From Streptomyces spiroverticillatus (GTDB taxonomy: Bacteria > Actinomycetota > Actinomycetes > Streptomycetales > Streptomycetaceae): a DNA stretch of 64,000 nucleotides. Both the position numbers and the translations under genes were made by a program. The stretch lies in the NCBI GenBank assembly GCA_014650415.1, contig BMUX01000001.1, positions 496,001-560,000 on the forward strand, written 5' to 3'. Position 1 is the first letter of the stretch; each line of letters begins with the position of its first letter. Positions 1-7,807 of the stretch are shown here, piece by piece. Under the pieces are notes generated by a model that was not told where the DNA came from, ran no database searches, and saw only the letters and a program-made list of their open reading frames with translations.

Positions 1-212
1 CCCATGAAGTCGGCCGTCATTCGGCGCAGCATCTCGGTGGCCATCTCGTCGAGCAGGGCCTGTTTGTTCTTGAAGTGCCAGTAGAGCGCGGGGGCTTTGA
101 CGTCCAGCTCCTTGGCGATGAGGCGCAGGGTCAGCCCCTCCAGCCCCACCTCGTTGAGGAGTCGCAGGGCCGTCTCGGCGACCAGCTTCCGGTCCAGTTT
201 CGTCGTAGCCAC
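1..212 (-). CDS. TetR/AcrR-family transcriptional repressor, N-terminal part (runs off the left edge)
   Basis: About 70 residues are visible, beginning at a GTG at 212. They form a TetR helix-turn-helix: a helix ending in LRLLNEVGLEGLTLRLIAK, then the recognition-helix signature VKAPALYWHFKNKQALLDEM. The APALYWHFKNK wording resembles the TetR class with a TetR_C ligand domain, but that domain lies outside the window. The gene is divergent from the flavin monooxygenase at 251. The 38-bp gap holds one copy of a duplicated operator, so repression of itself and of the monooxygenase is the obvious inference. The truncation is only the window boundary, not a broken gene. Confidence 0.9.
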   Translation of the reverse strand, partial: MATTKLDRKLVAETALRLLNEVGLEGLTLRLIAKELDVKAPALYWHFKNKQALLDEMATEMLRRMTADFM

Positions 213-220
213 CTTGACAA

Positions 221-271
221 TTTAACAGCGTTAAGCGCAGGCTGGCGAACATGGAACTTAACAGCGTTAAG
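221..271. promoter_or_regulatory. Duplicated TetR-type operator
   Basis: Two copies of a 15-bp inverted repeat (TTTAACAGCGTTAAG at 221-235, CTTAACAGCGTTAAG at 257-271) lie 36 bp apart. The half-sites are yTTAAC and GTTAAG around an AGC centre. The second copy covers codons 3-7 of the monooxygenase if its ATG at 251 is right. The position between divergent tetR and target gene fits an operator for the TetR protein. Confidence 0.75.
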
Positions 272-1726
272 GACACCTCCGGAATCGACACTTCCGCGAT
301 CACCGAGACCTCCGTGCTGATCGTCGGCGCCGGACCCACCGGCCTCGCCCTCGCCTGCGACCTCGCCCGGCGCGGCGTCGACGCCCTGGTCGTCGAGCGC
401 GCCGGCCGCCTGTTCCCCGGCTCGCGCGGCAAGGGCCTCCAGCCGCGCACCCTGGAGGTCTTCGACGACCTCGGGGTCGTGGACGCGGTCCTCGCGGCGA
501 GCGGTCCCGCCCCGGTCGGCATGGCCTGGGGCGCGGACGGCTCACGCCTCGGCCCGTACGACATGTTCGAGCCGACCGAGCGCACCGAGGCCGAGCCGTA
601 CGCGGGGCGGCCCCGGATGATCCCCCAGTGGCGGACGCAGGAGATCCTGCACGCGCGGCTCGGGGAGCTGGGTGGCACGGTCCAGTTCGACGCTGCGGTA
701 GCCGAGTTGACGCAGGACACCGACGGCGTCACCGTCCGCCTCCACGACGGGCGCCGCATCCGCGCCGCCTACCTGGTCGCCGCCGACGGCGGGCGCAGCA
801 CCGTACGCGGCGCACTCGGCATCCGCATGGACGGCGAGACCGTCGACCCCGCGCCCATGCTCGTCGCCGACGTCCGCGTACGGCCCGAGGCGCTCGACCG
901 GGACAACTGGCACCTCTTCCCGCAGGCCGAGGACGGTCTCCTCGCGCTGTGCCCACTGCCCGGCACGGACGACTTCCAGCTGATGGCCCAGTACGCCGAC
1001 GAGACCGCCACCCCCGACACCTCTCCGGACGGCGTACGTCAACTCGTCGGCGCGCGCAGCCACTTGAGGCCCGACGACATCGCGCACGTCCTGTGGACCT
1101 CCGACTTCCGCCCGCGCGCCGCCCTCGCCGAGCGCTTCCGCAACGGGCGCGTCTTCCTCGCCGGGGACGCCGCGCACATCCACTCCCCGGCGGGCGGCCA
1201 GGGCCTCAACACCTCCGTGCAGGACGCGTACAACCTCGGGTGGAAGCTCGGCCAGGTACTGCGGTACGGGGCCGATCCCGCCCTCCTCGACACGTACGAG
1301 CAGGAGCGCCGCCCCGTCGCGGCGGACATGCTCGGCCTCAGCACACAGGTGCACCGGGGCGAGCGGCAACGCGGCGCTGCCACCCAGCAGTTGGGGCTCG
1401 GCTACCGGGGCGGACCGCTGTCGGCCGGTGCCGCCGGGGCGCTGGAGGCGGGCGACCGCGCACCGGACGCCCGCCTCGCGGACGGCACGCGGCTGTTCGA
1501 CGCCTACCGGGGGCCGCACTTCACGCTGGTGGCGGTGGGGGCGGCGGCCCCGGCGGCGTACGAGTACGAGAAGGACTGGCTGCACACCGTGCACGCGCCG
1601 GGGCTGGCGGCGTACGGCGAGGGGCTCTTCCTGGTCCGGCCGGACGGGTATCTGACCTGGGCCGGGCGCGACGGCGGCGAACTGGCCTCCTACGTGGGCC
1701 AGTTCGCCGCCTCGGTCATGCGGTAG
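251..1726 (+). CDS. FAD-dependent monooxygenase (PheA/TfdB aromatic hydroxylase type)
   Basis: This 491-aa protein is a class A flavoprotein hydroxylase. An N-terminal Rossmann FAD site GAGPTG lies near residues 27-32. A DG motif (AADGGRSTVRG) follows near 178, and the second FAD motif GDAAHIHSPAGGQGLN near 305. The C-terminal part is the thioredoxin-like extension of the PheA/TfdB group. Such enzymes hydroxylate aromatic or polyketide substrates with NAD(P)H and O2; the substrate cannot be told. The ATG at 251 has only a weak AGG upstream and sits 6 bp before an operator copy, so the transcript may be nearly leaderless. It is divergent from a TetR gene, an arrangement common for inducible detoxification. 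The last 11 bases overlap the convergent gene. Confidence 0.88.
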   Translation: MELNSVKDTSGIDTSAITETSVLIVGAGPTGLALACDLARRGVDALVVERAGRLFPGSRGKGLQPRTLEVFDDLGVVDAVLAASGPAPVGMAWGADGSRLGPYDMFEPTERTEAEPYAGRPRMIPQWRTQEILHARLGELGGTVQFDAAVAELTQDTDGVTVRLHDGRRIRAAYLVAADGGRSTVRGALGIRMDGETVDPAPMLVADVRVRPEALDRDNWHLFPQAEDGLLALCPLPGTDDFQLMAQYADETATPDTSPDGVRQLVGARSHLRPDDIAHVLWTSDFRPRAALAERFRNGRVFLAGDAAHIHSPAGGQGLNTSVQDAYNLGWKLGQVLRYGADPALLDTYEQERRPVAADMLGLSTQVHRGERQRGAATQQLGLGYRGGPLSAGAAGALEAGDRAPDARLADGTRLFDAYRGPHFTLVAVGAAAPAAYEYEKDWLHTVHAPGLAAYGEGLFLVRPDGYLTWAGRDGGELASYVGQFAASVMR

Positions 1727-2624
1727 CCGGGGGCGGGCCCGACGGGAGCGGGATGCCGGAGAGGATCGGCAGGATCACCGACTCCTCGTAGTCCATGTGG
1801 GCGGTCAGCTCCTCGGACATCCGGGTGAGTTCGGCGAGGAAGGTGCCGGGGTCGGCGGTCCTGAACTCCCTTATGTGGGCGGCGAGTTCGGACTTCAGGT
1901 CGGCCACCTTGCGGTGCTCCTCCCGGAGCCGGGCGAGGGCCTCCGCCAGGTGCGGCTGATGGTGCTCGATCTGGGGGAAGACCGCCGCGTCCTCGCTGCG
2001 GTGGTGGAAGTCGAGGGTCTCGCAGAAGGCCAGGCAGTGCTGGCGGATCTGGAGGCCCAGGCCGGGGAGGGTCGGCGCGCCCGGGTCGGCGGCGGCCGCC
2101 GCGAAGTGGGCCTCGGCGTCGGCGCGGACGCGGGCGAGCTGGCCGCGCAGCCAGACGTGGATCTCGAGCAGCTTGTCGCCGACGGTCAGGGCCGGGCGCG
2201 GGCCGCCTGCGGGACCGTACTCGGTGCGTTCGAGGACGACGACCGGGAGGATGCGCGCGGTCTGCGCCTGGTAGTCGGCGTAACCGGAGGACGTACGCAC
2301 GATCCGCTCGAAGAGGCGGTCGCGGCGCTCCCCCTCGGCCGGGACGGCGACCGCGCCGAAGGACTCCGTGCCGACCTCCACCTCGACGGCGGGGTGGGTG
2401 AGGACGTTGTGGTACCAGGCGGGGTGGGTGTCGGCGCCCAAGTTCGAGCCGGTGACGAGGAGTCGGCCGTCCTCGGTGCGGGCGTAACCGAGCGGGACGG
2501 TGTGCCGGGCGCCGGACCTCGCGCCGGTGGTGGTGAGGAGGAGCAGGTCACCGCCCTCGAAGGGGCCGCCCACCTTTCCCTCGTGGGCGCGGAACTCGTC
2601 GATGACCCATTGGTTGAATCTCAT
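1716..2624 (-). CDS. Nitroreductase/deazaflavin-dependent (DDN-like) domain fused to a hemerythrin HHE domain
   Basis: The 302-aa product has two domains. Residues 1-140 match the split-barrel F420H2-dependent quinone/nitro reductase (Ddn) family, with the marks LLLLTTTGARSGARHTVPL and NLGADTHPAWYHN. Residues 150-290 form a hemerythrin-like four-helix bundle with iron-ligand candidates in EIHVW, RQHCLAF, DFHHRSEDAAVFP, EEHRK and HMDYEE. The ATG at 2624 was chosen because homology starts at MRFNQW. The gene converges on the monooxygenase with an 11-bp overlap. A reductase joined to an O2/NO-binding di-iron module suggests a redox-stress role; that is inference. Confidence 0.82.
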   Translation of the reverse strand: MRFNQWVIDEFRAHEGKVGGPFEGGDLLLLTTTGARSGARHTVPLGYARTEDGRLLVTGSNLGADTHPAWYHNVLTHPAVEVEVGTESFGAVAVPAEGERRDRLFERIVRTSSGYADYQAQTARILPVVVLERTEYGPAGGPRPALTVGDKLLEIHVWLRGQLARVRADAEAHFAAAAADPGAPTLPGLGLQIRQHCLAFCETLDFHHRSEDAAVFPQIEHHQPHLAEALARLREEHRKVADLKSELAAHIREFRTADPGTFLAELTRMSEELTAHMDYEESVILPILSGIPLPSGPPPATA

Positions 2625-3186
2625 ACGGTGTCGCCGTCTCCTGAACAGGTGTGGGTGACTCCGCGGCAGGCGGGGTGCCCTGAACAAGGCACGCCCGTGC
2701 GGCACGGAGGAGAGGAAGGAGGGGTGGTGCGGGGACGCGGAACGGTGGCGTCAGGTGCTGGCGTCAGGTACTGCGGAAGCGTGCGGAGTCTCGGCTCATC
2801 GCGATCGCCCTCTGCGGGAAGGGTGCTGGCTCGGTCACCGGCCTGCCCACTGCTCTGTGGCCGGGACCGCGCTGCACGCCGATCATTAGAGGTCGTCGGG
2901 TCCGGATGTGTCAACACGGGTCCGTACGCGTGTGACATGCGCGAAGGGCGGGGCGGTGTGGGGGCCGCTGTGCGCGTCAGCCCTGTTGCGCATACGAGGT
3001 GTGCGGGAGGTGCGCGAGACACGGGACGCGGCGGAGAGCGCGAGGAAAGGAGGCGCGGGCGGGATCGGGGGAACGAATCCCGCCCGCGCCAGGTGCGCAG
3101 AGCCACAGGTACGGGGGGAACCCCGGCTCGTGCGCGGCCGATGACCAGTCGGCACATTCCCTACAGCGTCACCGGCTCGAAAAACG
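2625..3186. other. Intergenic region without a convincing gene
   Basis: These 562 bases lie upstream of the minus-strand DDN-hemerythrin gene and downstream of the ECF partner gene. Open frames here lack domain signatures and a plausible ribosome site. A GTGCC/GGCAC inverted repeat around 2672-2695 and TGTCA/TGACA arms near 2909-2938 may belong to the promoter region of the DDN gene. No RNA gene was recognised. Confidence 0.4.
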
Positions 3187-4497
3187 TCACACCTGCGACG
3201 AAGGAAGTTTCCCGGAGGGTGTGAACGCCGTGCGGCGGGCGGGGGTGAGGGCACGCGCGGGGGCGCGCTTCAGGGCCTTCGCGTCGGTGCGGTGGTTGCC
3301 CTTGCCGCCCCGGGAGCCGTTGCCGCGGCCCCCGTCGTCGTTGACGTGGTCGTCGTTCTCGCCCTTGCCGCCGGTTCCGCCTCCGGAACCGGTTCCGTTT
3401 CCGCTGCCGGGGCCCTGGTTGCCGTCATCGCCGGGGAGCGGCGGGACGGCTCCGTTGTCGCCGCCCTTGCCGTCGAGGAGGCGGTCGCAGAAGCGGGCGA
3501 TGCCGTCGGCACCCTTGGCCTGGGCCTCCAGGTACTGCTTGACCTGGTCCGGCAGCCGGTTGGCCCGGTAGTCGCGGCACGCCTTGACGGTGCGCTGCTG
3601 CCACCCCTTGCCCTGGCCCTCCTTGTCGCCCGATCCCTGGGAGGAGTCCGGTTCCCGGCCCTTTGAGGGGTCGGTGGTCGACGCCCCGGAACCGGTGTCC
3701 TGGTCGGTGCCCTTCGAGCCGCCGCCCGGATCCGCCGAACCGTCCCGGTCGTCGCCGGTGGTGCCTCCGCTCACCCGGCTGCCGCCGGAGGACTCGCCGC
3801 CGGTGGCCGGCGGAGGGCTGCCCCCGGTCGGCTTCTCGGGCGGTCCGGAACGTTCCGGTTGAGGGCCCTCGGTGGATTCCGGATCAACCTCGTGCTCCGC
3901 GGAGTCGGGGCTCGCCACCGACACCGAGGAGGCGGGGTCGGGCTCCACGTGCCCGAACAGGAAGGGGCCGGGAAGCACTCCCGTACCGGCGGCGACGGCC
4001 ACACCGCCCAACGCTCCGGCCGCCACCACCGTGACCAGGCCCAGCCGCAGGGGCCGCCCCCACCGGGAGCGCCGCCGGGCCGAAGCCACGCACCGGGACT
4101 GCCGGAACGCCGCCAGCGCAGCCGCCTCCCCTGGCAACTCCCGCACCCCGGAGCCGGCAGCGGAGCCCGAGCCCGTACCGGATCCGTGTCCGGAAGCCGT
4201 GCCCCCGTCCGCCGCCGCGCGCAAGCCGTCGAGCGCAGCCGCGACTTCCACCTCTCCCACCCGGGAGGAATCCGCCCCGGCCCGGGAGAGGCCCGCACCG
4301 GAGACGGCCTCACCCGACGCACCCGCCGCCGCTGCCGCCGCACCCTCCGCGTCCGTACCGAACGGAACCGCACCATCACCCGAGGAACCCACACCCAACG
4401 CGCCCCCGCCCGAGGGCCCCGCGTTCTCGTCCGGCTCGCCGCGCAGCAGGCGTTCCGCCGCCGCCTCGTCAAGCCACTCGTAGCGCTCGTCGGCCAT
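3187..4497 (-). CDS. Membrane-anchored ECF sigma partner (putative anti-sigma factor) with low-complexity exported tail
   Basis: The 436-aa protein starts MADERYEWLDEAAAERLLRG. A Gly/Ala/Ser-rich cytoplasmic segment follows. One membrane span (LGLVTVVAAGALGGVAVAAG) lies roughly at residues 155-175. A long exported Pro/Gly/Ser/Asp linker comes next, then a small conserved module with two cysteines (VKACRDYRANR... ARFCDRLLDG), a glycine-rich stretch and a basic C-terminus. Its ATG shares one base with the stop of the upstream sigma gene (TGATG), so translation is probably coupled. The position and single-span topology suggest it controls that sigma factor, but no recognised anti-sigma domain or zinc motif is visible, so the function is inferred. 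Confidence 0.6.
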   Translation of the reverse strand: MADERYEWLDEAAAERLLRGEPDENAGPSGGGALGVGSSGDGAVPFGTDAEGAAAAAAGASGEAVSGAGLSRAGADSSRVGEVEVAAALDGLRAAADGGTASGHGSGTGSGSAAGSGVRELPGEAAALAAFRQSRCVASARRRSRWGRPLRLGLVTVVAAGALGGVAVAAGTGVLPGPFLFGHVEPDPASSVSVASPDSAEHEVDPESTEGPQPERSGPPEKPTGGSPPPATGGESSGGSRVSGGTTGDDRDGSADPGGGSKGTDQDTGSGASTTDPSKGREPDSSQGSGDKEGQGKGWQQRTVKACRDYRANRLPDQVKQYLEAQAKGADGIARFCDRLLDGKGGDNGAVPPLPGDDGNQGPGSGNGTGSGGGTGGKGENDDHVNDDGGRGNGSRGGKGNHRTDAKALKRAPARALTPARRTAFTPSGKLPSSQV

Positions 4498-5216
4498 CAC
4501 GTTTCCCTCTGCGTCCGCGCGCGTGAATGCGTCACACACGGGCCTTGCACCATCGCCCCGACACCCGCACCCGCAGGCCCCGCATGCCGCCTGTCCCGCT
4601 GCGGCGGCACGACGTCCAGCAGACCATCCGCCGGACCGTCGCCCCAGGGCGCCCCACCTTCCTGACCCGCACCGCCGAGCAGTTCGGCCAGCCGCTTGAG
4701 GCCCCGGTGAGCAGCCGTGCGCACGGCACCGGGCCGCTTGCCCAGCGTCTTCGCGGCGCTCTTCGCGTCCAGCCCGACGACCACGCGCAGCACGACAGCC
4801 TCCGCCTGGTCCTGCGGGAGCTGCGCGATGAGCGCCATGGTGCGGTCGGTGGCCAGCGACTCCATGGCCTCGCCCGCCGTGTCGGAGGCGGCGGGTTCCT
4901 CGGCGAGTTCGGTGTCGTCGCCGCCCACGGCGGGACGCCGGCCCCGCATCCGGATGTGGTCGAGCGCCCGGTTGCGGCCGATCCTCGCCGCCCAGCCCCG
5001 GAACCGGTCCGCGTCGCCGTGGAAGCGGTCCAGGTCACGGGCTATCTGGAGCCAGGCCTCGGACGCGACGTCCTCCGCGTCCGGTTCGCCGACCAGTGTG
5101 CGTATGTAGCCCAAAAGCCGTGGATGCACGGCACGGTACACAGTCCGGAACGCCTGCTCGTTCCCGTCCTGTGCCGCGAGCACCGCGGCGGTCAGCTCCG
5201 CGTCGTCCCCCAGCAC
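4497..5216 (-). CDS. ECF-family RNA polymerase sigma factor
   Basis: Region 2 is clear: LLGYIRTLVGEPDAEDVASEAWLQIARDL, then the -10 recognition stretch FRGWAARIGRNRALDHIR. Region 4 is ALIAQLPQDQAEAVVLRVVVGLDAKSAAKTLGKRPGAVRTAAHRGLKRLAELL. From the GTG at 5216 the product is 239 aa. An in-frame ATG at 5306 would add 30 residues of His/Val-rich sequence made from a GTGCACC repeat. The GTG, preceded by an AGGTTGAG stretch, fits sigma-factor length better. A tail of about 60 residues beyond region 4 is unusual. The gene is translationally coupled to the membrane partner downstream. What it responds to is unknown. Confidence 0.85.
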   Translation of the reverse strand: MLGDDAELTAAVLAAQDGNEQAFRTVYRAVHPRLLGYIRTLVGEPDAEDVASEAWLQIARDLDRFHGDADRFRGWAARIGRNRALDHIRMRGRRPAVGGDDTELAEEPAASDTAGEAMESLATDRTMALIAQLPQDQAEAVVLRVVVGLDAKSAAKTLGKRPGAVRTAAHRGLKRLAELLGGAGQEGGAPWGDGPADGLLDVVPPQRDRRHAGPAGAGVGAMVQGPCVTHSRARTQRET

Positions 5217-5277
5217 TATCTCAACCTGTCCCCAGTCGATGCTGGCTGTCCCCAGTCGGTGCCGGTCCCCGGAGTGC

Positions 5278-5311
5278 ACCCCGTGCACCACGTGCACCAC
5301 TTGCACCCGCC
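5278..5311. repeat. Short GTGCACC-type direct repeats upstream of the ECF sigma gene
   Basis: Four closely spaced copies of TGCACC (GTGCACC or TTGCACC) lie here. A 13-base duplication (CTGTCCCCAGTCG, near 5227 and 5250) lies between them and the GTG start. They sit in the presumed promoter region and could be regulator sites or local slippage products. Confidence 0.5.
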
Positions 5312-5532
5312 CCAGCGCGAATGTGCACGCTACGACGCCGACGGGCGATTAGTCCATGACTTGTACAACCTGCAACGACCTGCTGACTCACCGAGGTGTG
5401 ACAGAAAACGCACCGGCGGCGCAGTAAGGGATACGGGCTCGTCGCACAGCCCGCACGGATCGGCGGCCGGGGTCACTCCTGTGGGGGGTGGCGACTCCGG
5501 CCGCCCTTCCGGCCCCACAGCCCACGGGAATC

Positions 5533-6066
5533 TCAGGCCCGCCGCGCCCTCCGCGCCGCCGCAGCCCGCAGTACCCGCTTGCCCTCCGTCGACTGCACGA
5601 AGGCCGCCCGCAGTCCGTCGCCGTCCCCGGCGAGCAGGCCGAGCAGGCGTTCCTGGCGGCGGAGTTCACCGGTGGCCAGCGGCCCGTCGTCCCGGTCGCC
5701 GTCCAGGTACCGGTGCACGGCGAGGGCGGCGGCCGAGCACTCCCCGGCCCAGATCCGCAGCTCGTCCGCCGCGTACACACGGGGCACGGCCGCGGCCCGG
5801 CGCAGCACCGCCACCGGCGCGGACTCCGTCTGCGTCACGGCTCGTACGACCAGGGCGGCGGCCTGCCGCAACCGGCTCAGCCACTCCTCGCCGCCCTCGG
5901 CGGCCTCCCAGAGCGGACGCAGGGCGGCGTCCGAGTCGACGGCGACTCCGGCCTCGTACTCCAGGAGCGGCAGGCAACGATCCAGGCAGGCGAGTGCACT
6001 GACGGCGAGTGCGCGCTCGTCGGCACGGGAGATCCGGTCGGTCAGTTCGACCGTCGGCAGGCTCAC
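5533..6066 (-). CDS. Conserved hypothetical protein, alpha-helical
   Basis: The 177-aa protein is rich in Ala, Arg, Glu and Leu and predicted mostly helical. It has no signal peptide, membrane span or known catalytic motif. Recognisable stretches are ISRADERALAVSALACLDRCLPLLEYEAG and EWLSRLRQAAALVVRAVTQTE. The start ATG at 6066 leaves a 480-bp product with strong third-position G/C bias, which supports real coding. It lies upstream of the ECF sigma gene on the same strand but about 230 bp separates them, so common transcription is uncertain. No function is proposed. Confidence 0.65.
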   Translation of the reverse strand: MSLPTVELTDRISRADERALAVSALACLDRCLPLLEYEAGVAVDSDAALRPLWEAAEGGEEWLSRLRQAAALVVRAVTQTESAPVAVLRRAAAVPRVYAADELRIWAGECSAAALAVHRYLDGDRDDGPLATGELRRQERLLGLLAGDGDGLRAAFVQSTEGKRVLRAAAARRARRA

Positions 6067-6226
6067 GCGTCCTCCTCGGCCCCGGTACGGGCGGTGTCCC
6101 CGGCCGCCCCGCGCGGGACGGTGGACGCCACCGTACGGCGGCAGTTCGGCCCGCCTGACACGGACCCTCTGCTTCCGTCTGCGTACGGGGGACGAAATGC
6201 GTCACACCGGCATCTTCCACGCACAG

Positions 6227-6273
6227 GGGCCTGCCCCTCGCCACCGCCGAGCGGCAGCGAGGGGCAGGCCCCG
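6227..6273. terminator. Strong hairpin, terminator-like
   Basis: Perfect 16-bp stem: GGGGCCTGCCCCTCGC at 6227-6242 pairs with 6258-6273 across a 15-base loop. It lies downstream of the minus-strand gene ending at 6328. There is no T-run, as is frequent in Streptomyces. Confidence 0.6.
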
Positions 6274-6288
6274 AGGAAACGTCACCTC

Positions 6289-6312
6289 ACACGACGCCTC
6301 ACACGACGCCTC
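6289..6312. repeat. Tandem 12-bp repeat ACACGACGCCTC
   Basis: Two perfect copies plus a partial third (CTCACGCG) lie just beyond the hairpin, between two minus-strand hypothetical genes. Confidence 0.6.
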
Positions 6313-6327
6313 ACGCGTGGCGGAACG

Positions 6328-6840
6328 TCACTGCCGGCGCTCAAGGCCCAGTACGTCCAGGAAGTACCCGAACAGTTCCTCGGCCAGCGGGTCGGCCTCC
6401 GCCTTCAGCACCGCGGTCAGCGGCTCCAGTTCGACGGTCCGGCCCGCCTCCGCGGCCCAGGCCACGGCCTTCTCGGCGGCGTCCTCCGCCGACAGGAACA
6501 GGTCCTCCAGGAGCAGCCCGTCCGCCTTCAGGTACTCGGCCATCGCCTCGCGGCCCAGGCACGCGAACCACGAACCGCCCTCGGGCGACGCGGCCTCGAT
6601 GACCACGCAGTCGCTGCCCATGACGAACGCGAACAGCGCCGGCGCCCCGGTGTCCCGGCACACGCCGCGCGCCAGCGCGCCCATGTCCCCGACCTCGGGC
6701 TCGCTCGGACGCTCCCAGACCTGCCAGCCGCCGGTGCGCTCGTCGTATAGCGCCAGATCCTGTCTGACCTCGGCCAATGCATCCAGCTCCGAGAGCGGCC
6801 CGGCGTTCTTCCCTACGACGAAGTAACCCCAGAAACCCAT
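6328..6840 (-). CDS. Conserved hypothetical protein
   Basis: The 170-aa acidic protein starts MGFWGYFVVGKNAGPL, with a good GGGGGGAG ribosome site 7 bases before the ATG at 6840. The body carries a WQVWERP stretch, a hydrophobic APALFAFVMGSDCVVIEA core and a helical Ala/Glu-rich C-terminal half ending in LDVLGLERRQ. No signal peptide or membrane span is present. It looks like a cytoplasmic globular protein of the kind annotated hypothetical in Streptomyces. Adjacent genes give no clue to its role. Confidence 0.7.
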   Translation of the reverse strand: MGFWGYFVVGKNAGPLSELDALAEVRQDLALYDERTGGWQVWERPSEPEVGDMGALARGVCRDTGAPALFAFVMGSDCVVIEAASPEGGSWFACLGREAMAEYLKADGLLLEDLFLSAEDAAEKAVAWAAEAGRTVELEPLTAVLKAEADPLAEELFGYFLDVLGLERRQ

Positions 6841-7050
6841 GTTTCCCACTCCCCCCACGCGTTGACCTCAAGAGGCTCAAGCCTCACCCGGACTTTGCCG
6901 GAACGGCCAGTTGCGCACGTATCCACCACAGTCCTGGCACATTGTGCCCACATGACGGGGGGTCATGGCCATCGGAGTCCGACTGCGGCCTGAATCACAC
7001 CGCTGATCCGACCGGAATTGCCCTTCCGGCCTTGGCGTCCTGCATGCGGG

Positions 7051-7479
7051 TCAGCTTCCGTCGTTCGGCACGGTGCGCTCGTTGAGAACTTCGACCTCGC
7101 ACTTGGCCCCGACGCTCGCCGCACCGTCCTTGATGCGCCCGTCGCTCGTCAGCAGCGGGACGCCGAAGCCCTCCGCGAGAGCGACGTACATGGCGTCGTA
7201 CGGCGACAGATTGGCGGAGAGCTCCCGGGCGCGCGGCACCAGCGGGAGGTGCTTGAAGCGCCGCACCGGCAACATCGCAAGAGCCGCGAAGGCCTCGTCC
7301 CGTTCGGTGTCGGTGAGTTTGCCGCCCCGATGACGCCCGAGCAGGGCCGAGGTCACCTCTACGTCGACCAGGTGCGGGGCAAGCAGTCGCTCGCCCCGCA
7401 CCCTGTCCCGCGCCGCTCTGCCGATGCGGCCCTTGTCGCAGAGGAGCCAGACCAGCAGCCCCGCGTCGACCACGATCAT
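7051..7479 (-). CDS. vapC: PIN-domain ribonuclease toxin (VapC/FitB family)
   Basis: The 142-aa protein opens with MIVVDAGLLVWLL, giving the first catalytic Asp at residue 5. Conserved acidic residues follow in VDVEVTSALLG, SPYDAMYVALAE and LTSDGR, the four-acid Mg2+ site of PIN RNases that cleave tRNA or other RNA. Its ATG at 7479 overlaps the antitoxin stop by 4 bases (ATGA), the usual antitoxin-first coupling. Length and motifs are complete, so the toxin looks active. The RNA target cannot be deduced. Confidence 0.88.
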   Translation of the reverse strand: MIVVDAGLLVWLLCDKGRIGRAARDRVRGERLLAPHLVDVEVTSALLGRHRGGKLTDTERDEAFAALAMLPVRRFKHLPLVPRARELSANLSPYDAMYVALAEGFGVPLLTSDGRIKDGAASVGAKCEVEVLNERTVPNDGS

Positions 7480-7718
7480 CCGCGACGCCTTCCGTGATCG
7501 ATGTCGGAGACGATCTCGTCGGTGGACGAGGTCGCGGAAAGGTCGGCCGTCGCCCGTTCCTCGATGCGCCCGATCACGTCCTCCAGTGAGGGCGTGGCCG
7601 CTTCCTCCTCCAGCAGGGTCCGCGCATAGGCCTGCAAGGACTGGCGGTTGCGCGCCGCCCTTATCTTCAGCTCGGTGAGCGCTTCCTCGGACAGGTCGCG
7701 TACATAGAGAGTCGCCAT
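7476..7718 (-). CDS. vapB: Ribbon-helix-helix antitoxin (FitA/VapB-like)
   Basis: The 80-aa protein begins MATLYVRDLSEEALTELKIRA, a FitA-type beta strand and RHH. LQAYARTLLEEEAATPSLED follows, then an acidic C-terminal tail that would wrap the PIN toxin. It is expressed first and coupled by ATGA to the toxin. A 19-bp palindrome 20 bp upstream of the start is the likely autoregulatory operator. Type II toxin-antitoxin function is well supported by both partners together. Confidence 0.87.
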   Translation of the reverse strand: MATLYVRDLSEEALTELKIRAARNRQSLQAYARTLLEEEAATPSLEDVIGRIEERATADLSATSSTDEIVSDIDHGRRRG

Positions 7719-7737
7719 GCAGCAAGAATAGCCGCAT

Positions 7738-7756
7738 TGCAAGCATTCTGCTTGCA
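7738..7756. promoter_or_regulatory. Antitoxin operator palindrome
   Basis: TGCAAGCATTCTGCTTGCA has perfect 7-bp arms around a 5-bp centre, 20 bp before the antitoxin ATG. RHH antitoxins typically bind such palindromes over their own promoter. Confidence 0.65.
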
Positions 7757-7807
7757 GACGGCGGTGTTCCGCCACACAGCGGGGGCCCAGGCCCACAGTC
7801 ACGCCGG

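Noticed and set aside
214-242. TTGACA at 214 as the -35 of the flavin monooxygenase promoter
   Set aside because: No acceptable -10 lies 16-19 bp downstream, so I did not call a promoter; only the operators are reported.
2625-3186. Protein genes in the 560-bp gap before the ECF partner
   Set aside because: Frames on both strands show no conserved features, atypical codon bias and no start signals.
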